DNA from: Francisellaceae bacterium | GTDB lineage: Bacteria > Pseudomonadota > Gammaproteobacteria > UBA6186 > Azoamicaceae | Direction: 5' to 3' | Assembly (NCBI GenBank): GCA_028293705.1 | Contig: JAQGOH010000050.1 | Span: 1 to 36,461, forward strand | DNA: 36,461 nt | Shown: positions 11,172-21,642 of the stretch, piece by piece | Layout: every line of letters starts with the position of its first letter | How positions within the stretch are numbered: position 1 is the stretch's first letter | The notes under the pieces: generated by a model | What the model was told of the DNA's origin: nothing | Seen by the model: only the letters and a program-made list of their open reading frames with translations | The model's database searches: none | Made by a program: the position numbers and the translations under genes

Positions 11172-12258
11172 TAGCTCCAGCAGGCACAAATGGGAGTGTT
11201 ATAGTGCAAATAAAACGTGCAATAGAACCATTTATATTCGTTGGAATATAAATGGTACTAGTATAATTGTTATCAGGGCTCGTCCAAGGCCCGCTGATAA
11301 CTTCACAAGGCGTAGAAGCATTAGGACTAAGAGAAGCGTTATTGCCATACGCTCTCACTCTGACCTGCCCTAAACAATTTGTTTCACACCATGCAGCTGC
11401 ATAGTTTGCCCTTGGATATTGAGCATCAGGATCTGATGAGTTGTTTGCGATGGTTGGGCAATATGTATTCCAGAAAGTATAGCCACCATTATCATAATAA
11501 TTTTCTGGATAAATTTTCATGGAGCGCGTCATCCAGAAGGGAGAAGTTGCATTTGTATTGGAATTTGGTAAATTTGAGTAATTTTGACCGTCGGTAGTGT
11601 ATGTGGCTGAAAAACTAATTTGAGCTAGAGAACTTAATGTGTAGCCAGAAACATTAGTGATCGGAAGACTTTGAATAGGAAAACGTTTAACGATCGCTTT
11701 GGAATATATAATTGTATTTGGATCGTTTCCAACACCCCGCCCGGTAATTCTAAAAATATCATAGGGGTTTGCATTTTTATTAACACTATTAGCACTATCA
11801 GGATTACAGCAAATGTTTTCTATAATATAAGAAGAGGAAACAGACACTGATTTTTGCTTAGTGGGTGCGACTGGAGTTCCATTAGTAGCCCACCAGTTTG
11901 CGTTTTGAGTGGTTGGGTCAATAGGATTAATAGTCGTGAGGGGTGATACTCCGGTTAAAGCAGCGCCTGCACAAGGTAAAGAGGGAGCTGTAGTGCAATA
12001 ATGTATATCAGGATTAATAGATGTATTAGGGCCTGTTCTCGATGTAGAATAAGGAAAAATTTTAGCGCGCGCCTGTGCCACTGCGTTATCAGCTAATTGT
12101 AAAGCCATCAAGGCATCTTGTGTATTACTTACCGATTTATTAGAAGTAAGGCTAATGTTTAATACCATTATTCCTAATATGCTTAAACAAAGTAGCATAA
12201 TAAGACTTAATAATAAAATAGCACCTTTTTGTAAAAACTTTATTTTCAACATTACCAA
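11140..12258 (-). CDS. pilX: Type IV pilus assembly protein PilX-like
   Basis: N-terminus 'LQKGAILLLSLIMLLCLSILGIMVLNISLTSNKSVSNTQDALMALQLADNAVAQARAKI' matches the PilX pattern; position after PilW. Confidence 0.8.
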   Translation of the reverse strand: MVMLKIKFLQKGAILLLSLIMLLCLSILGIMVLNISLTSNKSVSNTQDALMALQLADNAVAQARAKIFPYSTSRTGPNTSINPDIHYCTTAPSLPCAGAALTGVSPLTTINPIDPTTQNANWWATNGTPVAPTKQKSVSVSSSYIIENICCNPDSANSVNKNANPYDIFRITGRGVGNDPNTIIYSKAIVKRFPIQSLPITNVSGYTLSSLAQISFSATYTTDGQNYSNLPNSNTNATSPFWMTRSMKIYPENYYDNGGYTFWNTYCPTIANNSSDPDAQYPRANYAAAWCETNCLGQVRVRAYGNNASLSPNASTPCEVISGPWTSPDNNYTSTIYIPTNINGSIARFICTITLPFVPAGAINSYNAAACQ

Positions 12259-13451
12259 ATCCCCATATATCCAGTAGCTGTGCAGGAGTTGGCATTACTT
12301 ATGCTATTACAAGAACATAAAGCACTCTTTGTTGCAGTATTAGGACAAGTACCGGGTGTTAGGTTTTGATAAGTACCCCCATTAGTACATAGTTCTCCCC
12401 CTGGGAAAGTACCGGAATAGTATAGAAGCCCACCATTATTTGTATTGGGAGAAGAGGTTCCAGAATTAGAACGGACGCCCCTATATTTTATACTCATATT
12501 ACCGCTTCCATCTGTAAAGCAAAGAGGTTTATAAGAAGGTTGGTTATAACTTTTAAAAAAAATAGTCACTGAAAAAGCTTTTCTTAAATATTGATCAACA
12601 CTTGGGGGGGTGAAAGTCAGTGCTGCTCCAGTAGAATCATACATATTTGGTAAAGTAATGGGAGTAGCTAGATTAGGAAGTCCCGGTAATATTTGATCAT
12701 CACTACGAATAACAAATCCTACTCTTAGGCTTACTATATTTGCGGCATCTTGAAGACTTGGATCATTGTAACTTAAATATCGATTAACATTTCTGGGGTA
12801 CTGTGAAGTATTTTCACCTACTAAAACACGCATGTGTTCTACATTGCTAATAAATGGGGTCGCTAAACCTGTTGGAGTTGGTGAACTATTAGTGGCGACG
12901 CTACAAGTTAAAAAAGTATTATTGACTATACTACCATTAGTTGAACCTACACCAGTAGGGCCGGTAGATGAAATGGTATTAGTCGCCCAAATATCATTCA
13001 TGGCTTGAGAGGAGGATTCTAAACAATTAGGTATACCATAATAAGGGTTTCCAAACGAAAGATTATTAGAAGGGATATTTTTATAGGTGACACTCACTGT
13101 ATCCCCTGCCCACACGTTGGGCGAAGGAGTAACTACCACATGATAATTCAAATAAGGAGTATTAAGGCTCGGATTGTAAGCCCCAGGTGCATTACCCGCG
13201 AGACCGGTGGTGTCATCATTTATACCAAGGCCTGCATAACTTAAATTATTTTCTAAAAAAAGTATGGTTTGTTGGGCATTGGAGATCATACTACTAAGAT
13301 TGTTCACTAATTTATAATTTTGTTTAAAGGTGACAAATAATTGCGTTAAGGCAGCTATTATTATGGTTCCTACCGCAAGACCTACTAATATGCCAATAAG
13401 GGATATACCCTGATGGAATTTTCGACCGGAAATTAATAATAGATTTTTCAT
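12252..13451 (-). CDS. pilW: Minor pilin PilW-like
   Basis: 'HQGISLIGILVGLAVGTIIIAALTQLFVTFKQNYKLVNNLSSMISNAQQTILFLENNLSYAGLGI'; operon position. Confidence 0.85.
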   Translation of the reverse strand: MKNLLLISGRKFHQGISLIGILVGLAVGTIIIAALTQLFVTFKQNYKLVNNLSSMISNAQQTILFLENNLSYAGLGINDDTTGLAGNAPGAYNPSLNTPYLNYHVVVTPSPNVWAGDTVSVTYKNIPSNNLSFGNPYYGIPNCLESSSQAMNDIWATNTISSTGPTGVGSTNGSIVNNTFLTCSVATNSSPTPTGLATPFISNVEHMRVLVGENTSQYPRNVNRYLSYNDPSLQDAANIVSLRVGFVIRSDDQILPGLPNLATPITLPNMYDSTGAALTFTPPSVDQYLRKAFSVTIFFKSYNQPSYKPLCFTDGSGNMSIKYRGVRSNSGTSSPNTNNGGLLYYSGTFPGGELCTNGGTYQNLTPGTCPNTATKSALCSCNSISNANSCTATGYMGIW

Positions 13452-14053
13452 AAAGCAAACATAGGAAGAAGAGCCGCGTATGCTAAAACACTTTTATAAG
13501 TACCATCCCGCCCTAACCACCATATCTTAATTGTTAAAGGCATTATTCCGGGGGTCGTCGGCGTATTACAAGTGATAGTCGTGCTGGGATCACCACTGGG
13601 GTTATAATTACTATCAAAACAAATTTTTGCAGCTCCACTTGGTAAAGTAGCGACATTATTCTTGAATTCTAGAAGATCATTATTAGCCATAGCGTATGAA
13701 TGGCAACTTTGTATATTAGAGAGAAAACCGCTAGCTTGAGGATTCGTAGAATAACACCGATAAGGATAAAGATTTTGGGCAGGATAAAAGTTATAATCTG
13801 AGTTAGTATAAGGTGAATTGGCAGGATTCCATAGTAGGGTGGAAAAAGAATTAGCTTGAATTCTTCCTACCATATCTTGAGCAAATATCAAGGCGGTATT
13901 ACGAAAATTAGCTTCTTCGATACTATAAACGGCTTTAAAGCTCATTTGGATAAAACCAATTGCACCAATACTCGAAATTGCCATGGCAATCAGTACTTCA
14001 GCTAAACTGAAACCACCTGATTGTCGATTTTTTATCCTTAAATCTTTGCGCAT
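13448..14053 (-). CDS. pilV: Minor pilin PilV-like
   Basis: 'QSGGFSLAEVLIAMAISSIGAIGFIQMSFKAVYSIEEANFRNTALIFAQDMVGRIQAN'. Confidence 0.85.
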   Translation of the reverse strand: MRKDLRIKNRQSGGFSLAEVLIAMAISSIGAIGFIQMSFKAVYSIEEANFRNTALIFAQDMVGRIQANSFSTLLWNPANSPYTNSDYNFYPAQNLYPYRCYSTNPQASGFLSNIQSCHSYAMANNDLLEFKNNVATLPSGAAKICFDSNYNPSGDPSTTITCNTPTTPGIMPLTIKIWWLGRDGTYKSVLAYAALLPMFAL

Positions 14054-14138
14054 AAATTCCTTTTACAAATTCTGGTATTTTATAACAAAATACTAAAATG
14101 ATAATCTTAAAGCAATCCATTTCCTTCTTTTTTATTTT

Positions 14139-14687
14139 TCAATAACAAGAAGAAGACGCTTGAGCAGCAGCAGATGTAAATACTCCTGAAGCTAATATAT
14201 TGACAATCCTTTGGGCAGAACATGTACTATTCCCCCCCCCTATAGTAATGGTGTTCGCAGTAGTGTTATCTAAAATACCCGAAGGGGGTAAAAATTTTAC
14301 ATAAGCATTAGTACCATTAGCCGTTACGGTAACCGTCGTACTATTGGTATTAGAACTTAAATCAAATTTTTGAATTAATACACTATTAGTAGCATCCCAT
14401 ACGAGCCAGCCATAAGACCAAGTAGTCAAGCTTAAATTACAAGTGGCATTAGTACTACTGGTTGCGCCACAAACGTATACGGGGCCATTGCGTTTAATAG
14501 ATTCTGAACGGGCTATACGTAAAGCAGCCGATATACCACTATTAAAGCTTGAGGCGCGATTGTTATCTATAAATGATCTAAATCCGGGAATCCCTAAGGT
14601 CACCAGTAAGGCAGCAATCGATACCACGATAATAAGTTCTATCATGGTCATGCCTTTAATGGGGGAGTTTTTTAAAGGATTAAACAT
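14139..14687 (-). CDS. FimT/FimU/GspH-family minor pseudopilin; contains an in-frame G9 tract
   Basis: 'KGMTMIELIIVVSIAALLVTLGIPGFRSFIDNNRASSFNSGISAALRIARSESIKRNGPVYVC' GspH pattern. Confidence 0.88.
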   Translation of the reverse strand: MFNPLKNSPIKGMTMIELIIVVSIAALLVTLGIPGFRSFIDNNRASSFNSGISAALRIARSESIKRNGPVYVCGATSSTNATCNLSLTTWSYGWLVWDATNSVLIQKFDLSSNTNSTTVTVTANGTNAYVKFLPPSGILDNTTANTITIGGGNSTCSAQRIVNILASGVFTSAAAQASSSCY

Positions 14688-14712
14688 CCTATTAAGGTAC
14701 AGTAAATTTAAA

Positions 14713-15303
14713 TTAATAACAAATTATCGGATCGCTTAAAGGCCCCTTAATTTCTTTTAGTAAAACGCCCTGCGAGTTACGATTATAAAGTCTTCTTATA
14801 CGATCGTGAAAAATGACTAGACCATCGGCTTCTACTTCATAATCTTTTTTTTTTGGGCAATAAATAAAATTACCATTATGTAGAAAATGCCCTTCAGAGG
14901 AAAAATTTAAATGGTTTTGCTTGATGCTTACAGAAAATTCAGCCTTCAATCGACCATATTTTAAAGAAGTTGATGTAGATAGAACATGATCGTTATCAAT
15001 CGGATGGTTAAGATTTAAAGGATTAAGAAATATAATGAAACCCTGTGACCAATCAAAGGTATTATAGGCACATTTTAAATCAATGGTATTAAGTCTTGGA
15101 CAAATAGAAATGATTTTTGAATGTTTTAGAGCTTCAGAGCGTGCAAGAGCGAAAGATTGTTCTAGATTATTTAATAAATATCGGCGTTCTTGCCGTATTA
15201 AGATATCACGTCCACTTATAATAGTACCGAAACTTACCAATAAGATAATAACAAGACTGATTAAAATTTCTATTAAACTAATACCAGATTGATTTTTGGA
15301 CAT
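14713..15303 (-). CDS. Second FimT/GspH-family minor pilin
   Basis: 'NQSGISLIEILISLVIILLVSFGTIISGRDILIRQERRYLLNNLEQSFALARSEALKHSKIISICPR'. Confidence 0.82.
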   Translation of the reverse strand: MSKNQSGISLIEILISLVIILLVSFGTIISGRDILIRQERRYLLNNLEQSFALARSEALKHSKIISICPRLNTIDLKCAYNTFDWSQGFIIFLNPLNLNHPIDNDHVLSTSTSLKYGRLKAEFSVSIKQNHLNFSSEGHFLHNGNFIYCPKKKDYEVEADGLVIFHDRIRRLYNRNSQGVLLKEIKGPLSDPIICY

Positions 15304-15311
15304 TTAAATAA

Positions 15312-16661
15312 TTATTCCAAATTTAATTTTTTAATTTTATACCTTAAGGTTCTTAAAGAAATTTTTAGTAATTGAGCTGCTTCACTTTTAATCCAACGAG
15401 TTTTTTCTAAAGCTTTTAAAATAAGATTTTTTTCAATGCCTTCTAAATAAGACTCGAGATTGTCAAGCCCTAAATTAAATAATGGTTGCATTGAGTGCTC
15501 TGTAGCTTTCTTTTTTATAGAATCCGATAAATATAAATCAGATGCTAAAATAATATTATTTTCACAAAGCGTCAAGGCACGTTCTAAAATGTTTTCTAAT
15601 TCCCGCACATTACCTGGGTAAGTATATTCGCTAAGTAGGCTAATGCAATTTTCTTGTAAAATAGGAGGAGCTCGATTTAATTTCTGACATAATTTATTTA
15701 AAATAAATTGGACTAAGATAGGGATGTCCTCAACCCTATCTTTAAGCGCTGGGACTTCAACTTCTATAACATTAATTCGATAAAATAAATCTTCTCGAAA
15801 TATTTGGTTTTCAACTAAAAAATTTAGATTTTTATTGGTGGCGCTTAAAATTCTCACGTCTACAATCGATTCCTTAGTTTCGCCAATCGCTCGAATGGTT
15901 TTAGTTTGTAAACATCTTAATAATTTTACCTGCATTTCAAGGGGTAATTCCCCAATTTCATCTAAAAATAAAGTTCCTCCATGAGCCGCTTGAAAGAAGC
16001 CTGGCTTATCCTGTATGGCTCCAGTAAAACTGCCTTTTTTATGACCAAAAAATTCACTTTCCATTAATTCTTTTGGTATGGCCCCACAATTAATAGCAAT
16101 AAAAGGTTTATTAGCTCGGGGTCCTGACTCATGTAGGAAACGCGCGACTAATTCCTTACCCGAACCCGAAGGCCCACTGATATAAATGGGAGCTTGGCTT
16201 AGAGCCAGTTTTTTTAGTTTTTCTTTTAATTGCTTCATTATAGGGGTATTACCAATTAAGGAATGTTCGGTAACAGGGCTTTCTCTTGGGATATGATTTA
16301 ATTGTAGGGCTGTCTTCACTAAATTTCTGAGCACTTGTAAATCAAGCGGCTTGGTAATAAAGTCAAAGGCTCCTTTTTTAAGTGCCGCTATAGCGGTTTC
16401 CATACTGCCATGTGCCGTTATAATAGCAATAGGTAGGTGAGGATGATTTTTTTGTAAATAATTGACCAATTCTAAGCCATCTCCATCGGGTAAGCGCATG
16501 TCGGTTAAACAAAAGTTAAATTCATTTACATTTAATAATTCTTTAGCCTCTTTCAATGTTGCAGCACTTTTAGTATTAATTTGCATTCTGTTGAGCGTTA
16601 TTTCTAAGAGTTCTCGAAGATCTGGTTCATCATCGATAATTAAAGCGGTAGGATTATCCAT
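15312..16661 (-). CDS. pilR: Sigma54-dependent response regulator PilR
   Basis: REC domain, AAA+ with GPSGSGKE and GSFTGA sigma54-contact motif, C-terminal Fis HTH; adjacent to pilS. Confidence 0.93.
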   Translation of the reverse strand: MDNPTALIIDDEPDLRELLEITLNRMQINTKSAATLKEAKELLNVNEFNFCLTDMRLPDGDGLELVNYLQKNHPHLPIAIITAHGSMETAIAALKKGAFDFITKPLDLQVLRNLVKTALQLNHIPRESPVTEHSLIGNTPIMKQLKEKLKKLALSQAPIYISGPSGSGKELVARFLHESGPRANKPFIAINCGAIPKELMESEFFGHKKGSFTGAIQDKPGFFQAAHGGTLFLDEIGELPLEMQVKLLRCLQTKTIRAIGETKESIVDVRILSATNKNLNFLVENQIFREDLFYRINVIEVEVPALKDRVEDIPILVQFILNKLCQKLNRAPPILQENCISLLSEYTYPGNVRELENILERALTLCENNIILASDLYLSDSIKKKATEHSMQPLFNLGLDNLESYLEGIEKNLILKALEKTRWIKSEAAQLLKISLRTLRYKIKKLNLE

Positions 16662-18264
16662 GATTACACACCTTCGATATCATTTCGCTTAGAAAAGTGA
16701 TTCGAAAACAGCTTTCACCTTCTGGAGTGAATAGGTATTCTAATTGAGCTTGATTGGCAGTACAGAGTTCTCGTGCTATAAAAAGCCCCAGTCCTGTTCC
16801 CTGCGATTCGGTAGTGACAAAAGGTTCAAATAATCTTTTTCGAATATCAGAGGTGACCCCAGAACCTTGATCGATCACATCTAGATAAGATGATTTATTT
16901 TTAGTTTGTTGATGGATATTAATTTTTAAGCTTGGAATGCCTGTGGCACGATGGCTATAACGTATACCATTTTCACATAAATTTACCATTATCTGATAGA
17001 GTTGGCTTGGATCAATTTTTATTTCAATAAGCTCAAGTATACTGCTTAGTGTAATTTTTAGGGAAGAAAAATCTGGTAAAATAAGTTCCTTTAAAAAATT
17101 TTCTAACCATTCTTTTAAATTAATGGTTTGACTATTATTTTTACTAAATTTAGATAGGGATAATACATTTTTAATAACGGTATTCGTACGTTGGGAATTA
17201 TCATGAATAATTTGCAACATTCGATGCTCAGCACTATTAACTAAAGGAGATTCACTTAATAATTGGGCGGCATGACTAATGGCACTTAAAGGATTACGAA
17301 TTTCGTGAGCAATGCTCGCCGTAAGCCTTCCTAAAGCTGCTAATTTAAGTTGTTCGGCCTCTTTAATTTGCCTTGAGACGTCTTCCAGAAATATTAGCGT
17401 TTCTTCAGAATAAGAATGGCATTGATGAAAAGAAGCTAAAATATGAGAATTCGGTTCTTTTAGAAAACAAGAAGAATTAAAATTTATCGGATTATTTTTC
17501 CATTTATGAAGTCCTTTAGCGATATTCTCACAGATATTATCTACCATTAAGTTGGGTAACAAATATTTGTTTAACAAAATTGATGCTGATTTATTTATCA
17601 AACGAATTCGATTATTGTTTTTAACAATCAACACCCCGGTATGAAGCCGTTCAATAATGTGTCCGTTTAATTGCTCTAAAGATATTAGGGCTGCTTGACT
17701 TAAGCCAAGACGTCTAGCAAGGATATTAGTTGAAAAAGCAATTGCAAAAAGAGCAAGACTAATTAATCCCGCGGGAGTATAGGCATTAGCTCCCACTGGA
17801 TTTTTAAAATGGACAAATAATTGTTCCCCGACTATAGCAAAGCTTGCAAAAGCGGCATAGAAAAAAGCAATTTTGCCAGGGCGTAACATACTGGCACAAG
17901 CGACATTGACTAACACTAGCGTCCCTAAACCGCTTACAATCCCTCCACTGGCATGCATAACATTGGTTAAAACCAGAATATCAGTCAATATTTGGAAAGA
18001 AATAAAATAATTGTAATGAAATTGCTTTAACTGAGTTATAATGATACAAAATACTGAAAAAATTAAGTAAAAATAACTAATATGTCGAAAATAATGCGGG
18101 TTGGTCTCACCTAAAAAATGTTCAATTTCTCTAAGATAAGAAAAGCTGACAAAAAAAATGGCTAAAATTAGGCGGTAACAATTAAAAACTTGAAGTGAAT
18201 TCCAAGTTTGGAGATGTCGAATCGTAAAACCTGCAGCGGTAAAATTACTGCCTTCCATTGGCAA
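16654..18264 (-). CDS. pilS: Sensor histidine kinase PilS
   Basis: Six-TM N-terminus, H-box 'SIAHEIRNPLSAISHAAQLL', N/G boxes 'ENGIRYS', 'GTGLGLFIARELC'. Confidence 0.92.
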   Translation of the reverse strand: MPMEGSNFTAAGFTIRHLQTWNSLQVFNCYRLILAIFFVSFSYLREIEHFLGETNPHYFRHISYFYLIFSVFCIIITQLKQFHYNYFISFQILTDILVLTNVMHASGGIVSGLGTLVLVNVACASMLRPGKIAFFYAAFASFAIVGEQLFVHFKNPVGANAYTPAGLISLALFAIAFSTNILARRLGLSQAALISLEQLNGHIIERLHTGVLIVKNNNRIRLINKSASILLNKYLLPNLMVDNICENIAKGLHKWKNNPINFNSSCFLKEPNSHILASFHQCHSYSEETLIFLEDVSRQIKEAEQLKLAALGRLTASIAHEIRNPLSAISHAAQLLSESPLVNSAEHRMLQIIHDNSQRTNTVIKNVLSLSKFSKNNSQTINLKEWLENFLKELILPDFSSLKITLSSILELIEIKIDPSQLYQIMVNLCENGIRYSHRATGIPSLKINIHQQTKNKSSYLDVIDQGSGVTSDIRKRLFEPFVTTESQGTGLGLFIARELCTANQAQLEYLFTPEGESCFRITFLSEMISKVCNHG

Positions 18265-18440
18265 TCCTATGAAGTATTAAAAAACTTCCTTAAAAACAGT
18301 GTATGGGTTTACAATTAAGTTAATCAACTATTATTGGCGGTTTTTTAAATTATTATTAGTTTTATGATTAATCTCTTGAGTCTTAAGTCTTATAAGTGAT
18401 ATTTTTAAGGGTTGAGAATCTAACCCTAAATGTGAGAGAA

Positions 18441-18635
18441 ATGATGAAAAAAAAATTGATTTCCAGCTTAATAAGCCTTATTTTTTTAAGTTTGTTATCT
18501 GGCTGTAGCAATAAATCCCATATGGAAGCTAAACAGGATTTGATGAAAGAACAAGCCATGGGGAGTTTGCGCCAGCAAGAGCAACAACGCTTAGAAGAAG
18601 AACAACGGCTTTTATGGGAAGAAATGAAGAAATAA
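18441..18635 (+). CDS. Small lipoprotein with Glu/Gln-rich coiled-coil tail, unknown function
   Basis: 'MMKKKLISSLISLIFLSLLSGCSNK' lipobox LLSGC; ATGATG at 18441 preceded by GAGAGA. Confidence 0.7.
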   Translation: MMKKKLISSLISLIFLSLLSGCSNKSHMEAKQDLMKEQAMGSLRQQEQQRLEEEQRLLWEEMKK

Positions 18636-18673
18636 TTTTTCATACAAACAATATAATATCTTGAAGGTGAATT

Positions 18674-19060
18674 ATGCCTATATACGAATATGCGTGTGCC
18701 TTATGCCACGATCAATTAGAAATCATACAAAAATTTTCTGATAGCCCTATTCAGATCTGTCCTAACTGCCAGGAACCAAGCCTTAATAAAATAATGTCTC
18801 CCTCGGGTTTTCGGCTTAAAGGAAGTGGTTGGTATGAGACAGATTATAAAACCAGCGAAAGTAAAAAAAACTTAGCTAGTTCTGATAATGCACCGCTTCC
18901 AAACAGTGTTTCTAAAGCAAGTACTAAAACCCCTAAAGTGAATAATTCTGTAAGCAAAACAGAAAATAAAACCAGTGAGGCTGCTAATTCTGCTAGAGAA
19001 AAACCAGCTTCTAAAAGTAGTACTGCTACCGCTTCCCCTGTAAACAAAACGAGTAATTAA
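18674..19060 (+). CDS. FmdB-family zinc-ribbon protein with Ser/Thr/Lys-rich tail
   Basis: '[59 protein letters not shown]'. Confidence 0.93.
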   Translation: MPIYEYACALCHDQLEIIQKFSDSPIQICPNCQEPSLNKIMSPSGFRLKGSGWYETDYKTSESKKNLASSDNAPLPNSVSKASTKTPKVNNSVSKTENKTSEAANSAREKPASKSSTATASPVNKTSN

Positions 19061-19062
19061 AA

Positions 19063-20859
19063 ATGACCGATATAATGACAAGAACCCATTATTGTGGGGA
19101 ATTAACTGAAAAAAATTTAAATGCTACTATTACCGTTTGTGGTTGGGTGCATTATAGACGAGACTTAGGCGGATTAATCTTTTTAGAAATCCGAGATGTT
19201 ACAGGTCTTATTCAGGTGATGTGCGATCCTATTGAAAAAAATGCATTTGAAATTGCTGAAAAGCTTAGAAAAGAATATGTCGTTTGTATCCAGGGAGAAC
19301 TAAGACTTCGCCCCCCTGGCACTCAAAATGAAAATCTTTCAACGGGTCTTATAGAAATTGTAGCTAAAAATATTCACTTGGCGAATGCCACAGAGCCTTT
19401 GCCTTTTTATCCCGACGAACACCAAACTGTGGGGGAAGAAACCCGGCTTAAATATCGATATTTAGATTTAAGACGCAATGATATGCTCAATCGCTTAAAA
19501 TTTAGAGCACAGGTGACCCATTTTTTAAGAAATTTTTTAGAAGCAAATCGTTTTATTGATGTGGAAACGCCCCTTTTAACCAAAGCAACCCCAGAAGGGG
19601 CTCGTGACTATTTAGTACCAAGCCGCGTTTATAATGGAAGTTTTTTTGCTCTGCCCCAATCTCCCCAATTATTTAAACAATTATTAATGGTTGCAGGACT
19701 TGATAGATATTATCAAATTGCAAGATGTTTTAGAGATGAAGATTTAAGAGCTGATAGACAACCTGAATTTACCCAAATTGATATTGAGACTTCTTTTTTA
19801 AATGAAGAATCGATTATGAATTTAATGGAAAAGATGATAACTCAGCTTTTCAAGCAATTATTAAATGTCGATTTACCCAGTCCTTTCCCTCGTATGACTT
19901 ATCAAGAAGCACTTGAAACCTTTGGGATTGATAGACCTGATCTTAGAAATCCCTTACGTTTAATCGAAATTGCGGATTTAGTTAAAGATAGTGATTTTAA
20001 AGTATTTGCAGATGCGGCCAATCATCCTAATGGACGGGTTGCTGTCATGCTCGTGCCGCAAGGTGGGGTTAAATTAAGCCGGAAAGAAATTGATGATTAC
20101 ACCAAGTTTGTGAGTTTATTTAAAGCAAAGGGTTTAGCTTATATCAAAATAAATGATTTGGCTCAAGGACGTGAAGGTTTACAGTCACCCATAGTTAAAT
20201 TTTTTAGTGATGAGATTTTGCAAGCTATTTTAGAAAAAACCAAAGCACAAACTGGCGACATTTTATTTTTTGGTGCGGATAAGGCCAAAGTCGTCAATGA
20301 CGCAATGGGGGCTTTACGAAATAAAATCGGTCAAGATTTAAATTTATTACAAGGGCAGTGGGAACCTTTATGGGTAGTTGATTTCCCAATGTTCGAATGG
20401 GATGAAGATAATAAACGTTGGCAGGCTGTTCATCATCCTTTCACAGCGCCTAAAATAAGGGATTTATCCTTATTAGAGCAAGATCCCGGTAAAGCCATTG
20501 CAAGGGCTTACGATATGATTTTAAATGGTACAGAATTAGGGGGTGGTTCTATTCGAATTCATGATGCCCTTATGCAATCGACGGTCTTTAAAATTTTAGG
20601 AATTAGCGATGAAGAAGCCAATACGAAATTTGGATTTTTATTAAACGCTTTAAAATTTGGTTGTCCACCACATGGAGGCTTAGCCTTAGGCTTAGATAGA
20701 TTGGTGATGCATATGACTGGGGCAAGTTCAATACGAGATGTGATTGCCTTTCCTAAAACGCAAACGACTAATTGTCCTTTAACAGACGCACCATCCATGG
20801 TGAGTCCCCTACAATTAAAAGAACTTGGTATTCGCTTACCAGAGATACCTAAGGAGTAA
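19063..20859 (+). CDS. aspS: Aspartate--tRNA ligase
   Basis: '[39 protein letters not shown]', '[44 protein letters not shown]'. Confidence 0.98.
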   Translation: MTDIMTRTHYCGELTEKNLNATITVCGWVHYRRDLGGLIFLEIRDVTGLIQVMCDPIEKNAFEIAEKLRKEYVVCIQGELRLRPPGTQNENLSTGLIEIVAKNIHLANATEPLPFYPDEHQTVGEETRLKYRYLDLRRNDMLNRLKFRAQVTHFLRNFLEANRFIDVETPLLTKATPEGARDYLVPSRVYNGSFFALPQSPQLFKQLLMVAGLDRYYQIARCFRDEDLRADRQPEFTQIDIETSFLNEESIMNLMEKMITQLFKQLLNVDLPSPFPRMTYQEALETFGIDRPDLRNPLRLIEIADLVKDSDFKVFADAANHPNGRVAVMLVPQGGVKLSRKEIDDYTKFVSLFKAKGLAYIKINDLAQGREGLQSPIVKFFSDEILQAILEKTKAQTGDILFFGADKAKVVNDAMGALRNKIGQDLNLLQGQWEPLWVVDFPMFEWDEDNKRWQAVHHPFTAPKIRDLSLLEQDPGKAIARAYDMILNGTELGGGSIRIHDALMQSTVFKILGISDEEANTKFGFLLNALKFGCPPHGGLALGLDRLVMHMTGASSIRDVIAFPKTQTTNCPLTDAPSMVSPLQLKELGIRLPEIPKE

Positions 20860-20862
20860 GAG

Positions 20863-21600
20863 ATGGCAGGTCATAGTAAGTGGGCAAATATTAAGTTTAG
20901 AAAATCTTTACAAGATGCTAAGCGGGGAAAATTATTTACAAAGTATATTAGAGAAATTACGATTTCAGCACGCTTAGGTGGGGGAGATGTTCATACTAAT
21001 CCAAGACTTCGTGCAGCTGTAGATAAAGCCCTTTCCGCCAATATGACTCGAGATACGATTGATAGAGCCATTAAACGGGGTGCAGGAGGTCTTGAAGGAC
21101 AGGACTTGGAAGAGATCCGTTATGAAGGGTATGGGCCTGGTGGAGTGGCTATTATTGTCGATTGTATGAGCGACAATCGTAATCGTACGGTTTCAGAAGT
21201 CCGGCATATTTTTACTAAAAACGGCGGGAATTTGGGTATCGATGGATCGGTTGCTTACCTCTTTAATCAATTAGGTATTATATTATTTGCACCTGGTACT
21301 TCCGAAGAAAAAGTGATGGAGATATCATTAGATGCTGGAGCCAAAGATATTCATACTGATAGTGATGGCAGTATTGAAGTACAAACCGAAATGGAAGATT
21401 TTAATAACATCAAAACTTTATTTGATAATCAAAAATTAAAATATGAAAGTGCTGAAATTACCATGGTGCCCATTAATACGATAAAGTTAGAGGCAGAAGC
21501 TTACGAGAAATTTCTTAAAATGGTCGATAGTTTAGAAGATCTAGATGATGTACAAACGGTTTATTTTAATGCTGAGATTGAGGAAAATTTCACTGAATAA
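20863..21600 (+). CDS. yebC: YebC/PmpR family protein
   Basis: '[32 protein letters not shown]'. Confidence 0.97.
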   Translation: MAGHSKWANIKFRKSLQDAKRGKLFTKYIREITISARLGGGDVHTNPRLRAAVDKALSANMTRDTIDRAIKRGAGGLEGQDLEEIRYEGYGPGGVAIIVDCMSDNRNRTVSEVRHIFTKNGGNLGIDGSVAYLFNQLGIILFAPGTSEEKVMEISLDAGAKDIHTDSDGSIEVQTEMEDFNNIKTLFDNQKLKYESAEITMVPINTIKLEAEAYEKFLKMVDSLEDLDDVQTVYFNAEIEENFTE

Positions 21601-21642
21601 TCCTTTGGCTAACTTTATACCTGAAGTAAAAAGGGATTTTTT

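Noticed and set aside
11080-11597. Plus-strand ORFs 11080-11373 and 11379-11597
   Set aside because: Antisense to the PilX-like gene and low plausibility; the first is only the alternate frame of lspA after the A9 run.
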